From NCBI GenBank assembly GCA_963847145.1, contig CAWJYN010000007.1, positions 434,001 through 498,000 of the forward strand: a stretch of DNA of 64,000 nt, written 5' to 3'. The position numbers and the translations under genes were made by a program. This document shows, piece after piece, positions 10,180-18,674 of the stretch. Every line of letters starts with the position of its first letter. Position 1 is the stretch's first letter. This DNA comes from JABFRJ01 sp963847145 (lineage in GTDB: Bacteria; Pseudomonadota; Alphaproteobacteria; Rhizobiales; Hyphomicrobiaceae). A model generated the notes under the pieces. The model did no database searches. It saw nothing but the letters and a program-made list of their open reading frames with translations, and was not told the DNA's origin.

Positions 10180-10868
10180 ATGCTCAGTGGCACGGATAGG
10201 GTGGTGATGATCACCGGTGCTTCGAGGGGCATCGGCCGGGCGGTGGCGGATCGTCTCCTCGCGGGGGGCTTCAGGGTGTCGGCAGGCGTCCGCGACCCGT
10301 CGAAGTTCACACAGACTGACCGCATCTTCTATCACCGCTACGATGCGGAGGAGCCGAAGAGCGCAGACGCCTGGGTGGCGGCGACGCTTGACCGGTTTGG
10401 CAAAGTACAGGCGCTGGCCAACGTCGCCGGAATTATCCGGCCTTACACCCTCTATACAGAAGATGACTCGAACTTGGACGAGATGTGGCGGGTGAACGTC
10501 AAGGCGCCGCTGAGGCTGATCCGCCTGACGCTGCCGCATCTGAAAGCGTGTGGAGAGGGCCGGGTAGTCAACGTTGTATCAGTGTCGGGGAAGGCCCTGT
10601 TCTCGCCTGTCGTCGGTTATGCTGCAACGAAGCACGCCATGATGGCGGTGACGACTGCTGTGCGCCGCGAGGCTTGGAAAGACGGCGTTAGGGCGACGCC
10701 ATGTGTCCGGGCTTCGTGCTGACCGACATGGGCGCGGGCGCGACGAGGGTTGCGCAAAAGGACATGACCAAAGCGGAAGATCTCGCGGAGATGATACACA
10801 CCGTCATGCTCATGCCAAACACGGCCGGAGTGCCCGAGGTGATTGTCGACTGCCTTGACCAATGGTGA
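10180..10868 (+). pseudogene. Short-chain dehydrogenase/reductase, frameshifted near 3' end
   Basis: Classical SDR of about 229 residues. The start at 10180 is preferred over the ATG at 10162 because GAGGAGG lies just before it. Visible motifs are the cofactor-binding ITGASRGIG, NVAG in the NNAG position, the catalytic Ser in VVSVSG, and Tyr/Lys in YAATKHAM. The frame is open to about 10695. There a base is lost and the expected MCPGFVLTDMGAG continues in another frame to the stop at 10868. It is transcribed away from the LysR gene, with about 280 bases between their starts. Likely an alcohol/ketone oxidoreductase; the substrate is unknown. Confidence 0.8.
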
Positions 10869-11945
10869 TCGCGCTGTGCCGCACTCCTGTTCATCGTACG
10901 AGCGTTGACGACATGCCAGATCGAACCTCCTTCTGGCATAATTACACTCCGCCGATCCACACAGCAGACATTCGACTTATCGAGGCTGAGGCTCCAATCG
11001 AACAGTCTGTGCCAACCTAAAAACGCACACCCAGTGCAGAACCAATTGAGCGACATTCACTTTAACATACCAAACATCTGCACCAGTCCATCAACTATGC
11101 TGAGTAGAGTTATTCTAGCTCAAACATTCTGTGCGTCACGATCACGTCTCATCCGCTGCCCGTTGCAACAGAGTATCATGTTTTTCGGGTCGGAGAATTG
11201 CTGAATTATTAGATAGGGGAACATCAAGATAAAGGAAAGGCGTCAATTCGACGTTTCGCCTTGAAATATCTCAACAATATACCGCACACACCAAAATCAT
11301 GCAACGTCACCAGTCGATTTAATCGAACAAAATCAACGTTATTTCAGGCGCCATGACATTTTAAAAGCGCGCGACATCTATTTTGCGGTTGCCGTGCAAC
11401 AGTGGCAGGTAAAGTGGTAACGATTCGGTTTGCCTTAAATTTTATGGCGGCACCCTCGCCGAAATGGCTCGGGTCGCGCCCTATCGCGCCGGCTAAATCG
11501 CCGTCGTCGACCGAGCCCCGCTCAACCATGTCTGCCTCTGTGGTTCGCCTCCTGCAGGCGGGTCTCGGCCCTGGCGGGTGACGGTCACTGCCGCAAGTGC
11601 ACGATGCAGATAAGCCATCGCAAATAGGAACAACATCGAACCTGCGTTGAGTAGTCCTTTCGATAGGCGTGTTGCTCTCAAGCTCGCTCCTGCTCTCCAA
11701 AGGGATGACCATCCCCCGCTCCGCCGCCGTCGCTCGCCAACGTGGCGAGCGAGCGGCAGCGGCTCCGGGGGATGGGCGGGAGTTTCGCGCATGCTTGCGG
11801 CTTCGGTTGCCAGGAAATCCAAAATTGGAAACTACGCGGTTATACGATGTAGCCGCACGAACTACGCGCGACTTCCCGCGATTCCCTATTCCAAACTCCT
11901 GAAATTTCGAGATAATCGGCACAAAAGCTAGTGACGGAGATAATC
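10869..11945. other. Gene-poor, locally AT-rich stretch
   Basis: No convincing gene is visible here. From about 11000 to 11350 the base composition is clearly richer in A and T than the flanks, and both strands carry many stops. The open frames near 11344-11922 match nothing I recognise and have no convincing ribosome-binding site. The composition change, together with the recombinase pseudogene downstream, suggests this is the left part of an integrated element. Confidence 0.4.
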
Positions 11946-12080
11946 ATGCCCGATCTCTACGAGAATAGCCACATCGATCCTGCGTATTATGGAGACGGCG
12001 CGGTTGAGCCTGCGTGGCAGAAACCGCTGGTGACAGCGACCGGCCAAAAACGTCAAGCGTGCAAACAACACACACGATGA
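11946..12080 (+). CDS. Small hypothetical ORF upstream of recombinase remnant
   Basis: A 44-residue open frame starting MPDLYENSHIDPAYYGDG. It has a good ribosome-binding site (GGAG, 8 bases before the ATG at 11946). No family is recognised. It lies about 100 bases before the broken recombinase and may belong to the same element. It is short enough to be chance; the ribosome-binding site and acidic N-terminus are the only support. Confidence 0.35.
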   Translation: MPDLYENSHIDPAYYGDGAVEPAWQKPLVTATGQKRQACKQHTR

Positions 12081-12182
12081 GAAGCGATCACATAGAGACG
12101 GGCCGACTGATGCCAGAATTGGCGCTGCTGGCGGCGGCCATCTGCGTTCGGGGCCAAGTGCTGTTTCAGCGGAGGCCGTGAC

Positions 12183-13098
12183 ATGCCGCCAGGACGCGCA
12201 CGCCCACCCGCCCCGCGGCCACGCCAAAGTGCACTCCACACAAACGGCTCAAGCACGTCGACCGATACATCGACAAGAAGCGGCATTGCCCGGCACTACT
12301 ACCGGCGCGGACACGGGCGGCGGATTGCCTTGGTGGGCACGCCAGGTACACCTGAGTTCGAGGCGTCGTATCTGGCCGCCGCGTTCGTCGCGCGTGAAGC
12401 GTTCCTACGCAAAATCAAACAGGAGGCTGAGGCCGGCACAGTCGGCTTGGTCGTGCGGTGCTACCTGGAGAGTGCCACCCTCGATCATCTCAGCGCGGCA
12501 ACGCGGCGCGCGCATGCGCGCGTGCTCAACGGGTGGGTCGCTGCGGACCAGCTGGCGACGCGTCAGGTTGCTGGCCTGGGACCCAAGGCCATACGGGCGA
12601 TGATGGCGCGGCGGGCGTCGACGCCTGCTGCCGCCAATGATCTGCTATGGAAGGTGTCCGGGCTGATGCAGTTCGCTGTTGAACGCCGCTGGCGCAAAAC
12701 CGATCCAACCCGCTCAATCGCGCCATTCCCGAGGGGCGTCGGGCGGCGGGGCTGGACCAGGGCGGAGCCCACAGCGTTCAGGGCGCGGTGGCCGATCTCG
12801 ACGACGGCCGGGAAAGCATTCGTTCTGCTGGTGATGACTGGCAAGAAGCCGAAAGACACGGTGGCGCTGACGGCCGGCGACCGGACGTGCAATTCTTTGT
12901 ACGCTGAGCATCGACCAGGCTACTCCACCGGATGCGTTCGTGCTGACGACCGCAAGGGGGAAACCGTTCACAGCCCACGGCTTCGTCAATTTCTTCGCGG
13001 CGGCCGTCCGTGCCGCCGGGCTAACGCCTGATTGCGTCGCCGGCGGCTTGCGCAAATCACGTGAGCAATTCGTGCCTATGCCACTGCCGCAGTCCATA
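12183..13098 (+). pseudogene. Tyrosine recombinase (phage-type integrase) remnant
   Basis: Degenerate integrase. A GGAGG precedes the ATG at 12183. The N-terminal region needs frame changes near 12250 and 12290 to give KRLKHVDRYIDKKRH followed by HYYRRGHGRRIALVGTPGTPEF. The SAM-like core-binding domain is readable (LSAATRRAHARVLNGW, GLGPKAIRAMMARR, STPAAANDLLWKVSGLM). In the catalytic domain the position of the first Arg reads TGKKPKDTVAL, so Arg seems lost. Further frame changes lead to VLTTARGKPFTAHGFVNFF and GLRKS, a relic of the H-x-L-R box lacking its His. The final Tyr is not found. It is therefore almost certainly inactive, and marks an old integration event. Confidence 0.7.
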
Positions 13099-13159
13099 AC
13101 GGCCGCAAGCGGGCAGCCTGCCGTTGGAACTCCAACTCACAACAAGAGGTCGCAAGCCC

Positions 13160-13450
13160 ATGTGCCCGCATGATCAATCCTTTGAAATCCGTCGGCGTCA
13201 GGACAGCGAACCGGAGCAACCGACAGGGACCGGCGGCGGCGCTGACCGCTTCCTGACGACGGTCGAGTGCGCCGACATGTTGCGGCTGAGCCCGCGCACG
13301 CTGGAGCGGATGCGTGTTCAGGGCGCCGGACCGCGTTACGTGAAGGCGGGTCCGGGCGTGCGCGCCAAGGTGCTCTACCGGCTCTCGGACATCGTGGCGT
13401 GGACCAATGCGCGCTGCTTCGGATCGACGTCCGAGTATGTGGCGCGCTGA
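13160..13450 (+). CDS. AlpA/excisionase-type helix-turn-helix protein
   Basis: DNA-binding protein of 96 residues from the ATG at 13160 (MCPHDQ); an earlier in-frame ATG at 13124 is possible. A polar N-terminal tail precedes a MerR-like/HTH_17 domain: FLTTVECADMLRLSPRTLERMR is the helix-turn-helix, and RYVKAGPGVRAKVLYRLSDIVAWT is the wing and the last helix. Such proteins serve as excisionases or regulators of integrated elements. It sits directly after the recombinase remnant and before a toxin-antitoxin pair, as in many small genomic islands. The frame is intact. It could regulate neighbouring element genes; the target is unknown. Confidence 0.75.
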   Translation: MCPHDQSFEIRRRQDSEPEQPTGTGGGADRFLTTVECADMLRLSPRTLERMRVQGAGPRYVKAGPGVRAKVLYRLSDIVAWTNARCFGSTSEYVAR

Positions 13451-13617
13451 TGGGGTCCGCGTCGCGCGTTGTATGACGCTTGCCTCGCAGAGGCTCTATG
13501 GGGCTCGCCGTGCGAGCCGCTGACCTCGAACAATAGTCGTGGATCGAACAGCCGTGAGGATTGCGCCGCGCGCCAAGGTTGGCACTCTACTCTGATCGAG
13601 GCCTCGGACAGCCGATC

Positions 13618-14056
13618 ATGTCAGACATGAATGCTCTGAAGGACAAACTGCGCAAGATTGAGGCGCTGTTCGCTGGGGCGGCGACGCCGGGCGAGAAGGC
13701 GTCAGCGGGCGCTGCTGCCGAGCGCATCCGGGACAGGCTCAATAAACTAGGGGGCAGCGAGCCGCCCATCGAAATCAAGTACAGCCTGCCAGATCCGTGG
13801 TCGCGGCGGCTGTTCATCGCGCTATGCCGCCGCTACGGATTGAAGCCGTTCCGTTATACGCGGATGAGACGGCAAACCATCATCGTCCGCGGACCGCGCT
13901 CGTTTCTTGAAAAGTGTGCTGTGGCCTGAGTTCGTCCAGCTTGATGAAGCGCTGGTGCACTTTCTGACCGAGATCACCGACAAAGTGATCCGTGAGGAGG
14001 TCTTCGGTGACGGCAGTGATGCCGAAGAAATCCAGGAAGCTCCAAAGCTTGGCTGA
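13618..14056 (+). pseudogene. Hypothetical protein of the mobile element, frameshifted
   Basis: A hypothetical protein I can describe but not name. From the ATG at 13618 it has a helical N-terminus (LKDKLRKIEALFAGAATPGE, then AAAERIRDRLNKL), followed by DPWSRRLFIALCRRYGLKPFRY and a basic strand TRMRRQTIIVRG. The open frame stops at 13929, but in another frame the sequence continues without interruption as LWPEFVQLDEALVHFLTEITDKVI to a stop at 14056. A one-base indel near 13915 is therefore likely. Its 3' end overlaps the 3' end of the convergent hipA by 83 bases. The function is unknown. Confidence 0.5.
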
Positions 14057-15464
14057 TTGCCAGCTTCACAGCGTGCCTGTCACTTGGACGTGCTGGGCTT
14101 TTTCGTCGGCTTTGCCCGAGTTGCGGTCGTCTTGCGGATCGTTTCAAAGCCGCCTTACCTTTGGCAGGCGGTGCTGGCCGGGACTCCAGCGGAGCCGTTT
14201 CGACGACAACGCCTTTGTCTGCAAGTCCACCGATGATGGCCCGGCAGCGCTTGCTGATCGCGGCATGGATGTCAGCCAAGAGGCCATGACCGCCAGCTGG
14301 CATCGCCTTGACGTCGGCGACGGCCTGATCAAGCTCGGCCATGACCTTGGCTGCCAGACCTTCCACGCGCGCGACAAGCCGCGTCGGGTTGAGGCCGCAG
14401 TCTTCTGCCATCCTCAGCCAATGGCGGTGCTTCAGGTGCGCGCCACGGTTCTTTCCGGCGATTGACTGGGCAAGGTTTTTGGTCACGCCCTCCCATACGT
14501 CGGCGCACATCACGTCGTAGATCGGCGCGACCTTGAAGGCCTTGCTGGTGATCATGAGCGAATAGTTTTTCGCATGTGCATCCGTGTTGCACATCAAGAC
14601 ATTGAAGATCACCGCGTCGAGCAGCGCGATCGTGTCGGCCGCGCTCATGGCGCTGCGGGTGAGCGCGAACATATCGCTCAGCGTCGGCCCCTTGTTTCCT
14701 GTCTGGTTGGCCTCGTACTTGGCTGATGGCGGCCGCCCCAAGGCCTGACAGTAGTCCTCTTGATGAAGCCGCCGCACGCGATCTTTATGCCGCTGACGAT
14801 CATAGCGCGTCACCAGCAGGTAGGTGCGCTTGCCAGCCTTGCCCGTGGTGACCTCGGCAGCATTCAAGCCGCATCGCCGCGCCAGGACCAGACACAACGC
14901 CTCGTTTTGCACGCCGCCATAGAGGCTGTCTGAGTCTGGCTTTAGAATATGCGTCGATGGCGCACCGTCGAGCGGAATGCAGACGCGGCCCTGGTCGTCT
15001 ATCGCCACCGCGAGCTTGCTTTGGATGCCGGCCAAGGACATCGACACGCCCTCGTCGCCGACAAGGAACGGCTTCCTAGGCAGTTCGGCGATGACGCGTT
15101 CCAAGTCCGCTTCGGTTTCGACGGGCTTCCAGTGCGCGGTGCTGGCGGTCCCGGGCTTGCCGATCGACAGTGCGCCCGCTGTATCGCGGCCGATCTGGCG
15201 CAGAATCTCGACGACATCATCACCGGACGCCCCGAGCCTCGATCCGATGGTTTTAAGTTGCTGCCCCTCAGGCAACAGGTTCGAGGCCCACGGCAGAAAC
15301 ACGTCCGGTGGCACCGGACGCGGCGATAACGGCATCGTGACGGAGAGCGGAAATGCACCGCGGGTCTTGAGCCACGCCGGATCAAAGACGAACGAGGGGC
15401 CATCGGCGCCAACATCCATGCGGCCAACGAGGCGAGTTTCGAAATAGATGGGCAACTCGCTCAT
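13974..15464 (-). CDS. hipA: HipA-family Ser/Thr kinase toxin
   Basis: Type II toxin of 496 residues. HipA of E. coli phosphorylates glutamyl-tRNA synthetase and drives persistence; the target here is unknown. The N-terminal subdomain is seen in LPIYFETRLVGRMDV and PLSVTMPLSPRPVPPDVFLPWASNLLPEG. The kinase core has the phosphate-binding SMSLAGIQSKLAV, THILKPDSD with the ATP-contacting Lys, the catalytic loop CNTDAHAKNYSL, and the metal-binding APIYDVMCAD. It follows hipB with a 4-base ATGA overlap, so the pair is translationally coupled. The last 50-60 residues are Arg/Pro-rich, unlike the usual end of the family, and are encoded across the 3' end of the convergent gene, so the tail may reflect a frameshift. 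The kinase core itself is intact. Confidence 0.88.
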   Translation of the reverse strand: MSELPIYFETRLVGRMDVGADGPSFVFDPAWLKTRGAFPLSVTMPLSPRPVPPDVFLPWASNLLPEGQQLKTIGSRLGASGDDVVEILRQIGRDTAGALSIGKPGTASTAHWKPVETEADLERVIAELPRKPFLVGDEGVSMSLAGIQSKLAVAIDDQGRVCIPLDGAPSTHILKPDSDSLYGGVQNEALCLVLARRCGLNAAEVTTGKAGKRTYLLVTRYDRQRHKDRVRRLHQEDYCQALGRPPSAKYEANQTGNKGPTLSDMFALTRSAMSAADTIALLDAVIFNVLMCNTDAHAKNYSLMITSKAFKVAPIYDVMCADVWEGVTKNLAQSIAGKNRGAHLKHRHWLRMAEDCGLNPTRLVARVEGLAAKVMAELDQAVADVKAMPAGGHGLLADIHAAISKRCRAIIGGLADKGVVVETAPLESRPAPPAKGKAALKRSARRPQLGQSRRKSPARPSDRHAVKLAISQALELPGFLRHHCRHRRPPHGSLCR

Positions 15465-15781
15465 GGCAGGGCGCCCTCATCGTCGTCCGGCACATCGGGC
15501 AGCAGGGCGTTGTTGGTCGTGTCTTCAGCAAGGAGATCAAAGATGCGCAACCCAACAGCTTCTGCCACAAGCAATGCTTTTCCGATCTGACAGCTGGGTT
15601 TGCCGCTTTCCAGATCGATGATAAAGCGGCGACCGACGCCCGTGGCCAAAGCAACGTCGTCCTGGTTCATGTTGAGGGCTTTGCGCCGCGCGCGGACAAG
15701 TTCGCCGAAGCGGGCGGCTTGCTGGCCCTCGAGTTGGTGCGCGGTGGAATTCCTGGCCATTGTGCGGGCTTTGGGATCCAT
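15461..15781 (-). CDS. hipB: HipB-family antitoxin / autoregulator
   Basis: Antitoxin and repressor partner of HipA. The Cro/C1-type helix-turn-helix is visible in FGELVRARRKALNMNQDDVALATGVGRRFIIDLE. It is followed by the SGKPSCQIGKALLVAEAVGLRIFDLL segment usual for HipB, then an acidic tail that may contact HipA. Candidate starts are ATGs at 15781 and 15760, and frames upstream to 15808 are also open. 15781 is chosen because it lies just at the edge of a palindromic operator. The stop overlaps the hipA start. Upstream lie three regularly spaced palindromes (15781-15897) that fit HipB autoregulation. Confidence 0.85.
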   Translation of the reverse strand: MDPKARTMARNSTAHQLEGQQAARFGELVRARRKALNMNQDDVALATGVGRRFIIDLESGKPSCQIGKALLVAEAVGLRIFDLLAEDTTNNALLPDVPDDDEGALP

Positions 15782-15897
15782 GTTCCTGTTCGGGAACATA
15801 TAGCACAAAACGCAGCATACGATAGCAAAATGTTACCGATCAGGAACAAGCAGCGCGAGCGCAGTGTCGCTTCAGGAAATGTTCCCTTTCGGGAACA
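15781..15897. promoter_or_regulatory. Array of three palindromic operators upstream of hipB
   Basis: Three 18-base sites share the form TGTTCC-N6-GGAACA. They lie at 15781-15798 (perfect arms), 15831-15848 (one mismatch, TGTTAC in the left arm) and 15880-15897 (perfect arms). Centres are 50 and 49 bases apart. The first abuts the hipB start. HipB proteins bind inverted repeats with a short spacer upstream of their own operon, so these are the likely HipBA autoregulation sites. The assignment rests on position and symmetry only. Confidence 0.75.
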
Positions 15898-16496
15898 AAT
15901 GTATAGCAGGTCACGCACCAAGCGACGGCGATTTGGTCCAATTTTGGCTCGTTCGAAGGCGGTCGCAGCCCTTCAAAAGGGGTCGGTTTCCGACCTAAAA
16001 ACGGCCATTTAAACAGCGTTCTGCAATTTACGTGTGTACGAAATTTGTACGAACTTGCGAGCAAGCTGATGGAGAGGCACAAGAATAGGTCCAATCCATC
16101 TTGGGGGCGATGGAGAATTTGTAGGGTTGATTTTTCATGTTTTGGGGTGTGGCTTCAGACGTCATTGGTGGCACGTTCGTATCCGCGGCATATTCCGGAA
16201 TTTGGTGGGTGATTTCGACTGGTTCGTGCACGGAAGTTCGCTTTGACCAACCCTTTGCTCGAAGCATACCAGAACTATGCAATTGTCCGTAGAGCCTTCG
16301 ATGGCCACGATGCGTCAATGCTCTCAGGCTGATTGTGCTCTCAAGGGACGTGAAACGCCTCAAAGCTCCGCCATTCCCGAAGTTAAGGCTTATTGCCGGC
16401 GCCACCTGCGGCGGATCGGATCGCTCGTCCGGGGCCTTGTTCGATGTCCTGTCGTGTTGTGCCGGACGTTGCCGACCCGGCATCGACCTGGTCTCG
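15898..16496. other. Intergenic region between hipBA and pstS
   Basis: About 600 bases without a recognisable gene. It begins just beyond the hipB operators and ends at the Pho box of pstS. Around 16034-16050 the heptamer GTACGAA occurs twice in close succession. No tRNA or attachment-site repeat could be identified. The right end of the integrated element probably lies here, but its border cannot be placed. Confidence 0.4.
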
Positions 16497-16514
16497 TTGT
16501 CACACGGCTTTCAT
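16497..16514 (+). promoter_or_regulatory. Pho box (PhoB binding site) upstream of pstS
   Basis: TTGTCAC-ACGG-CTTTCAT: two direct heptamers separated by four bases. This matches the PhoB consensus CTGTCAT-N4-CTGTCAT at 11 of 14 positions. It lies 80 bases before the pstS start on the coding strand, and a weak -10-like TCTACA starts 10 bases after it. PhoB encoded in the same locus would activate pstSCAB-phoU from here under phosphate limitation. Confidence 0.7.
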
Positions 16515-16594
16515 ACAAGGCCGCTCTACAGGTGGCTGCCGGGGTGCGGGTGGTGGCAGTCGCCGCGCCGGCCTCGGATGAGATGAGGTCAATC

Positions 16595-17632
16595 ATGCGG
16601 AAAATCAGAAACTTGGCAACTTTTGCCGGCGTGATCGCACTGGCAGCCGCCCCGGCACTCGCCGGTGATATCTCCGGTGCCGGGGCGACGTTTCCTTATC
16701 CGATCTACGCCAAATGGGCCGATGCCTACAAGAAAGAGACCGGCAATGGTCTCAACTACCAATCGATTGGCTCCGGTGGCGGGATCAAGCAGATCCAAGC
16801 CAAGACCGTGACGTTTGGCGCGACCGACATGCCGCTCAAGGGCGCGCAACTGGAAAAGGATGGTCTTGTGCAGTGGCCGATGGTCGTCGGCGGCAACGTG
16901 CCGGTGGTCAATCTCGACGGGATCAAGCCCGGCGAACTGGTGCTTGATGGCACGGCCATTGCCGATATCTATCTTGGCAAGATCAAGACCTGGGATGACG
17001 CAGCGCTCAAGAAACTGAACCCCGATGCGAAACTGCCCAGCCAGCCCATCGTCGTGGTGCGCCGCTCGGACGGGTCTGGCACTACATTTATCTGGACGGA
17101 CTACCTGTCGAAAGTGAGTGCGGAGTGGAAATCCAAAGTTGGTGCCAGCACGGCCGTTGAATGGCCGGTCGGCATCGGCGCGAAGGGCAATGAAGGCGTT
17201 GCCAACAACGTGCAACAGACCAAGGGTGCCATTGGCTATGTCGAGTTTGCTTATGCCAAGCAGAACAAGATGAGCCACACCAAGGTCATCAACCAGGCAG
17301 GCAAGGCTGTTGAGCCAGGACTTGCGAGCTTTCAGGCCGCAGCCGCCAATGCGAAGTGGGACAGTGTGCCTGGCATGGGTGAAATCATCACCGATCAACC
17401 TGGTGATGCATCGTGGCCTGTCGCCGGTGCGACATTCATTCTGATGCACAAGTCGCCAGCGAAGATCGAAGACGCCAAGATCGCGCTCACGTTTTTCGCG
17501 TGGGCCTATGCAAAGGGTGACCAAATGGCCTCTGATCTTGACTATGTGCCCATGCCTGACGCCGTCGTTGCTTCAGTCAAAAAAGAGTGGGCGAAAATCA
17601 TCGGGCAGGATGGCAAGCCGCTCTCCTATTGA
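16595..17632 (+). CDS. pstS: Phosphate ABC transporter substrate-binding protein PstS
   Basis: Periplasmic phosphate-binding protein of 345 residues. The start at 16595 is supported by GAGGT 8 bases upstream. A signal peptide (MRKIRNLATFAG, hydrophobic VIALAAAPALA) ends near residue 23. Family motifs are SGAGATFPYPIYAKWADAY, the phosphate-contacting YQSIGSGGGIKQI, FGATDMPL, and VVRRSDGSGTTFIWTDYL. It delivers phosphate to the PstCA permease encoded downstream. A Pho box lies 80 bases upstream, and a strong hairpin follows the stop, so pstS is probably made in excess over the membrane subunits. The gene is intact. Confidence 0.95.
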   Translation: MRKIRNLATFAGVIALAAAPALAGDISGAGATFPYPIYAKWADAYKKETGNGLNYQSIGSGGGIKQIQAKTVTFGATDMPLKGAQLEKDGLVQWPMVVGGNVPVVNLDGIKPGELVLDGTAIADIYLGKIKTWDDAALKKLNPDAKLPSQPIVVVRRSDGSGTTFIWTDYLSKVSAEWKSKVGASTAVEWPVGIGAKGNEGVANNVQQTKGAIGYVEFAYAKQNKMSHTKVINQAGKAVEPGLASFQAAAANAKWDSVPGMGEIITDQPGDASWPVAGATFILMHKSPAKIEDAKIALTFFAWAYAKGDQMASDLDYVPMPDAVVASVKKEWAKIIGQDGKPLSY

Positions 17633-17644
17633 TGACAGTACAAG

Positions 17645-17668
17645 CGCCGCCCGAGACCTCGGGCGGCG
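17645..17668 (+). terminator. Hairpin between pstS and pstC (attenuator)
   Basis: Perfect inverted repeat: 11-base arms (17645-17655 and 17658-17668, CGCCGCCCGAG and its complement) around two bases, followed shortly by GTTTTT. It lies 12 bases after the pstS stop. Such a structure can partly terminate transcription or protect the pstS message, which would raise PstS above PstCAB. Confidence 0.65.
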
Positions 17669-17695
17669 TTGTTCGCGTTTTTGGTGGGGGCTTGG

Positions 17696-18670
17696 ATGAC
17701 GGCGATTCTTGCAGGCGGCTTAGCTGAACGCCAGACGGCGCTGGATCGTTTGCGCCGTGCCGACGCCGTGTTCCATAATATTACCTTCGGATCGGCCGTT
17801 TTTGTGCTCATCCTTCTGGGGGCGATCAGCGCTTCGCTTGTCGTTGGTGCCTGGCCTGCGATCAAGACATTTGGTTTTGGCTTTTTGACAAGTCAGTCTT
17901 GGAACCCTGTCACTGAGAAATTCGGCGGACTTGCCCCGATTTATGGCACGGTTCTTACCTCGCTCATTGCGATGTTGATCGCGGTGCCGATCGGCATCGG
18001 CATTGCCGTGTTTCTGACTGAGTCGTGCCCGAAGCGGCTTCGCCGTCCCATCGGGACCGCGATTGAGCTGCTGGCCGGTATTCCCAGTATCATTTTCGGT
18101 ATCTGGGGCCTTTTCATTTTGGCCCCCTTTCTGCAGTCGACAATTCAACCCGCTCTGATTTCAACTTTTGGGTCAGTGCCCATTCTCTCGTCGCTGTTTG
18201 CTGGCCCGCCCTATGGAATCGGCATGCTGACGGCATCGCTGATCCTTGCAATCATGGTGCTACCGTTCATCACCGCTGTCAGCCGCGATGTGTTCGATAC
18301 TGTTCCACCGGTGCTCAAAGAGGCAGCCTATGGTCTGGGGTGCACGCGTTGGGAGGTTGTCCGCAACATTGTCATTCCGCATACGCGTGTAGGCCTCATC
18401 GGTGGTGTGATGCTTGGCCTCGGCCGTGCACTTGGGGAGACGATGGCTGTCACATTCGTGATTGGTAACGCGCACAAGATTTCGCCGTCGCTGCTCGCAC
18501 CCGGAACGACAATTTCGGCGACAATTGCGAATGAATTCACGGAGGCTGTTGGTGATCTTTACACGTCGTCGCTGGTGCTTCTGGGGCTCGTGCTGTTCGT
18601 GATCACACTTATTGTTTTGAGTGCCGCGCGCTTTTTATTGTGGCGTCTCGAACAGAAATCGGGGCGGTGA
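17696..18670 (+). CDS. pstC: Phosphate ABC transporter permease PstC
   Basis: Inner-membrane permease of 324 residues from the ATG at 17696, which has a GTGGGGG purine-rich stretch upstream; the open frame also extends to a TTG at 17669. About six transmembrane helices are apparent, the first being FVLILLGAISASLVVGAW. Family motifs are SWNPVTEKFGGLAPIYGTVLTS, GIPSIIFGIWGLF, and the ATPase-contacting EAA loop LKEAAYGLGCTRWEVVRNIVIP, followed by GRALGETMAVTFVIGN. It forms the channel with PstA. The gene lies between pstS and pstA in the usual order, and ends 4 bases before the pstA start. Confidence 0.93.
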   Translation: MTAILAGGLAERQTALDRLRRADAVFHNITFGSAVFVLILLGAISASLVVGAWPAIKTFGFGFLTSQSWNPVTEKFGGLAPIYGTVLTSLIAMLIAVPIGIGIAVFLTESCPKRLRRPIGTAIELLAGIPSIIFGIWGLFILAPFLQSTIQPALISTFGSVPILSSLFAGPPYGIGMLTASLILAIMVLPFITAVSRDVFDTVPPVLKEAAYGLGCTRWEVVRNIVIPHTRVGLIGGVMLGLGRALGETMAVTFVIGNAHKISPSLLAPGTTISATIANEFTEAVGDLYTSSLVLLGLVLFVITLIVLSAARFLLWRLEQKSGR

Positions 18671-18674
18671 CTTC

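Noticed and set aside
11344..11922. 192-residue minus-strand frame in the AT-rich patch
   Set aside because: No recognisable motif or ribosome-binding site, and it overlaps other equally open frames.
16589..17524. 311-residue minus-strand frame opposite pstS
   Set aside because: Shadow of a high-GC coding region; pstS has all family motifs.
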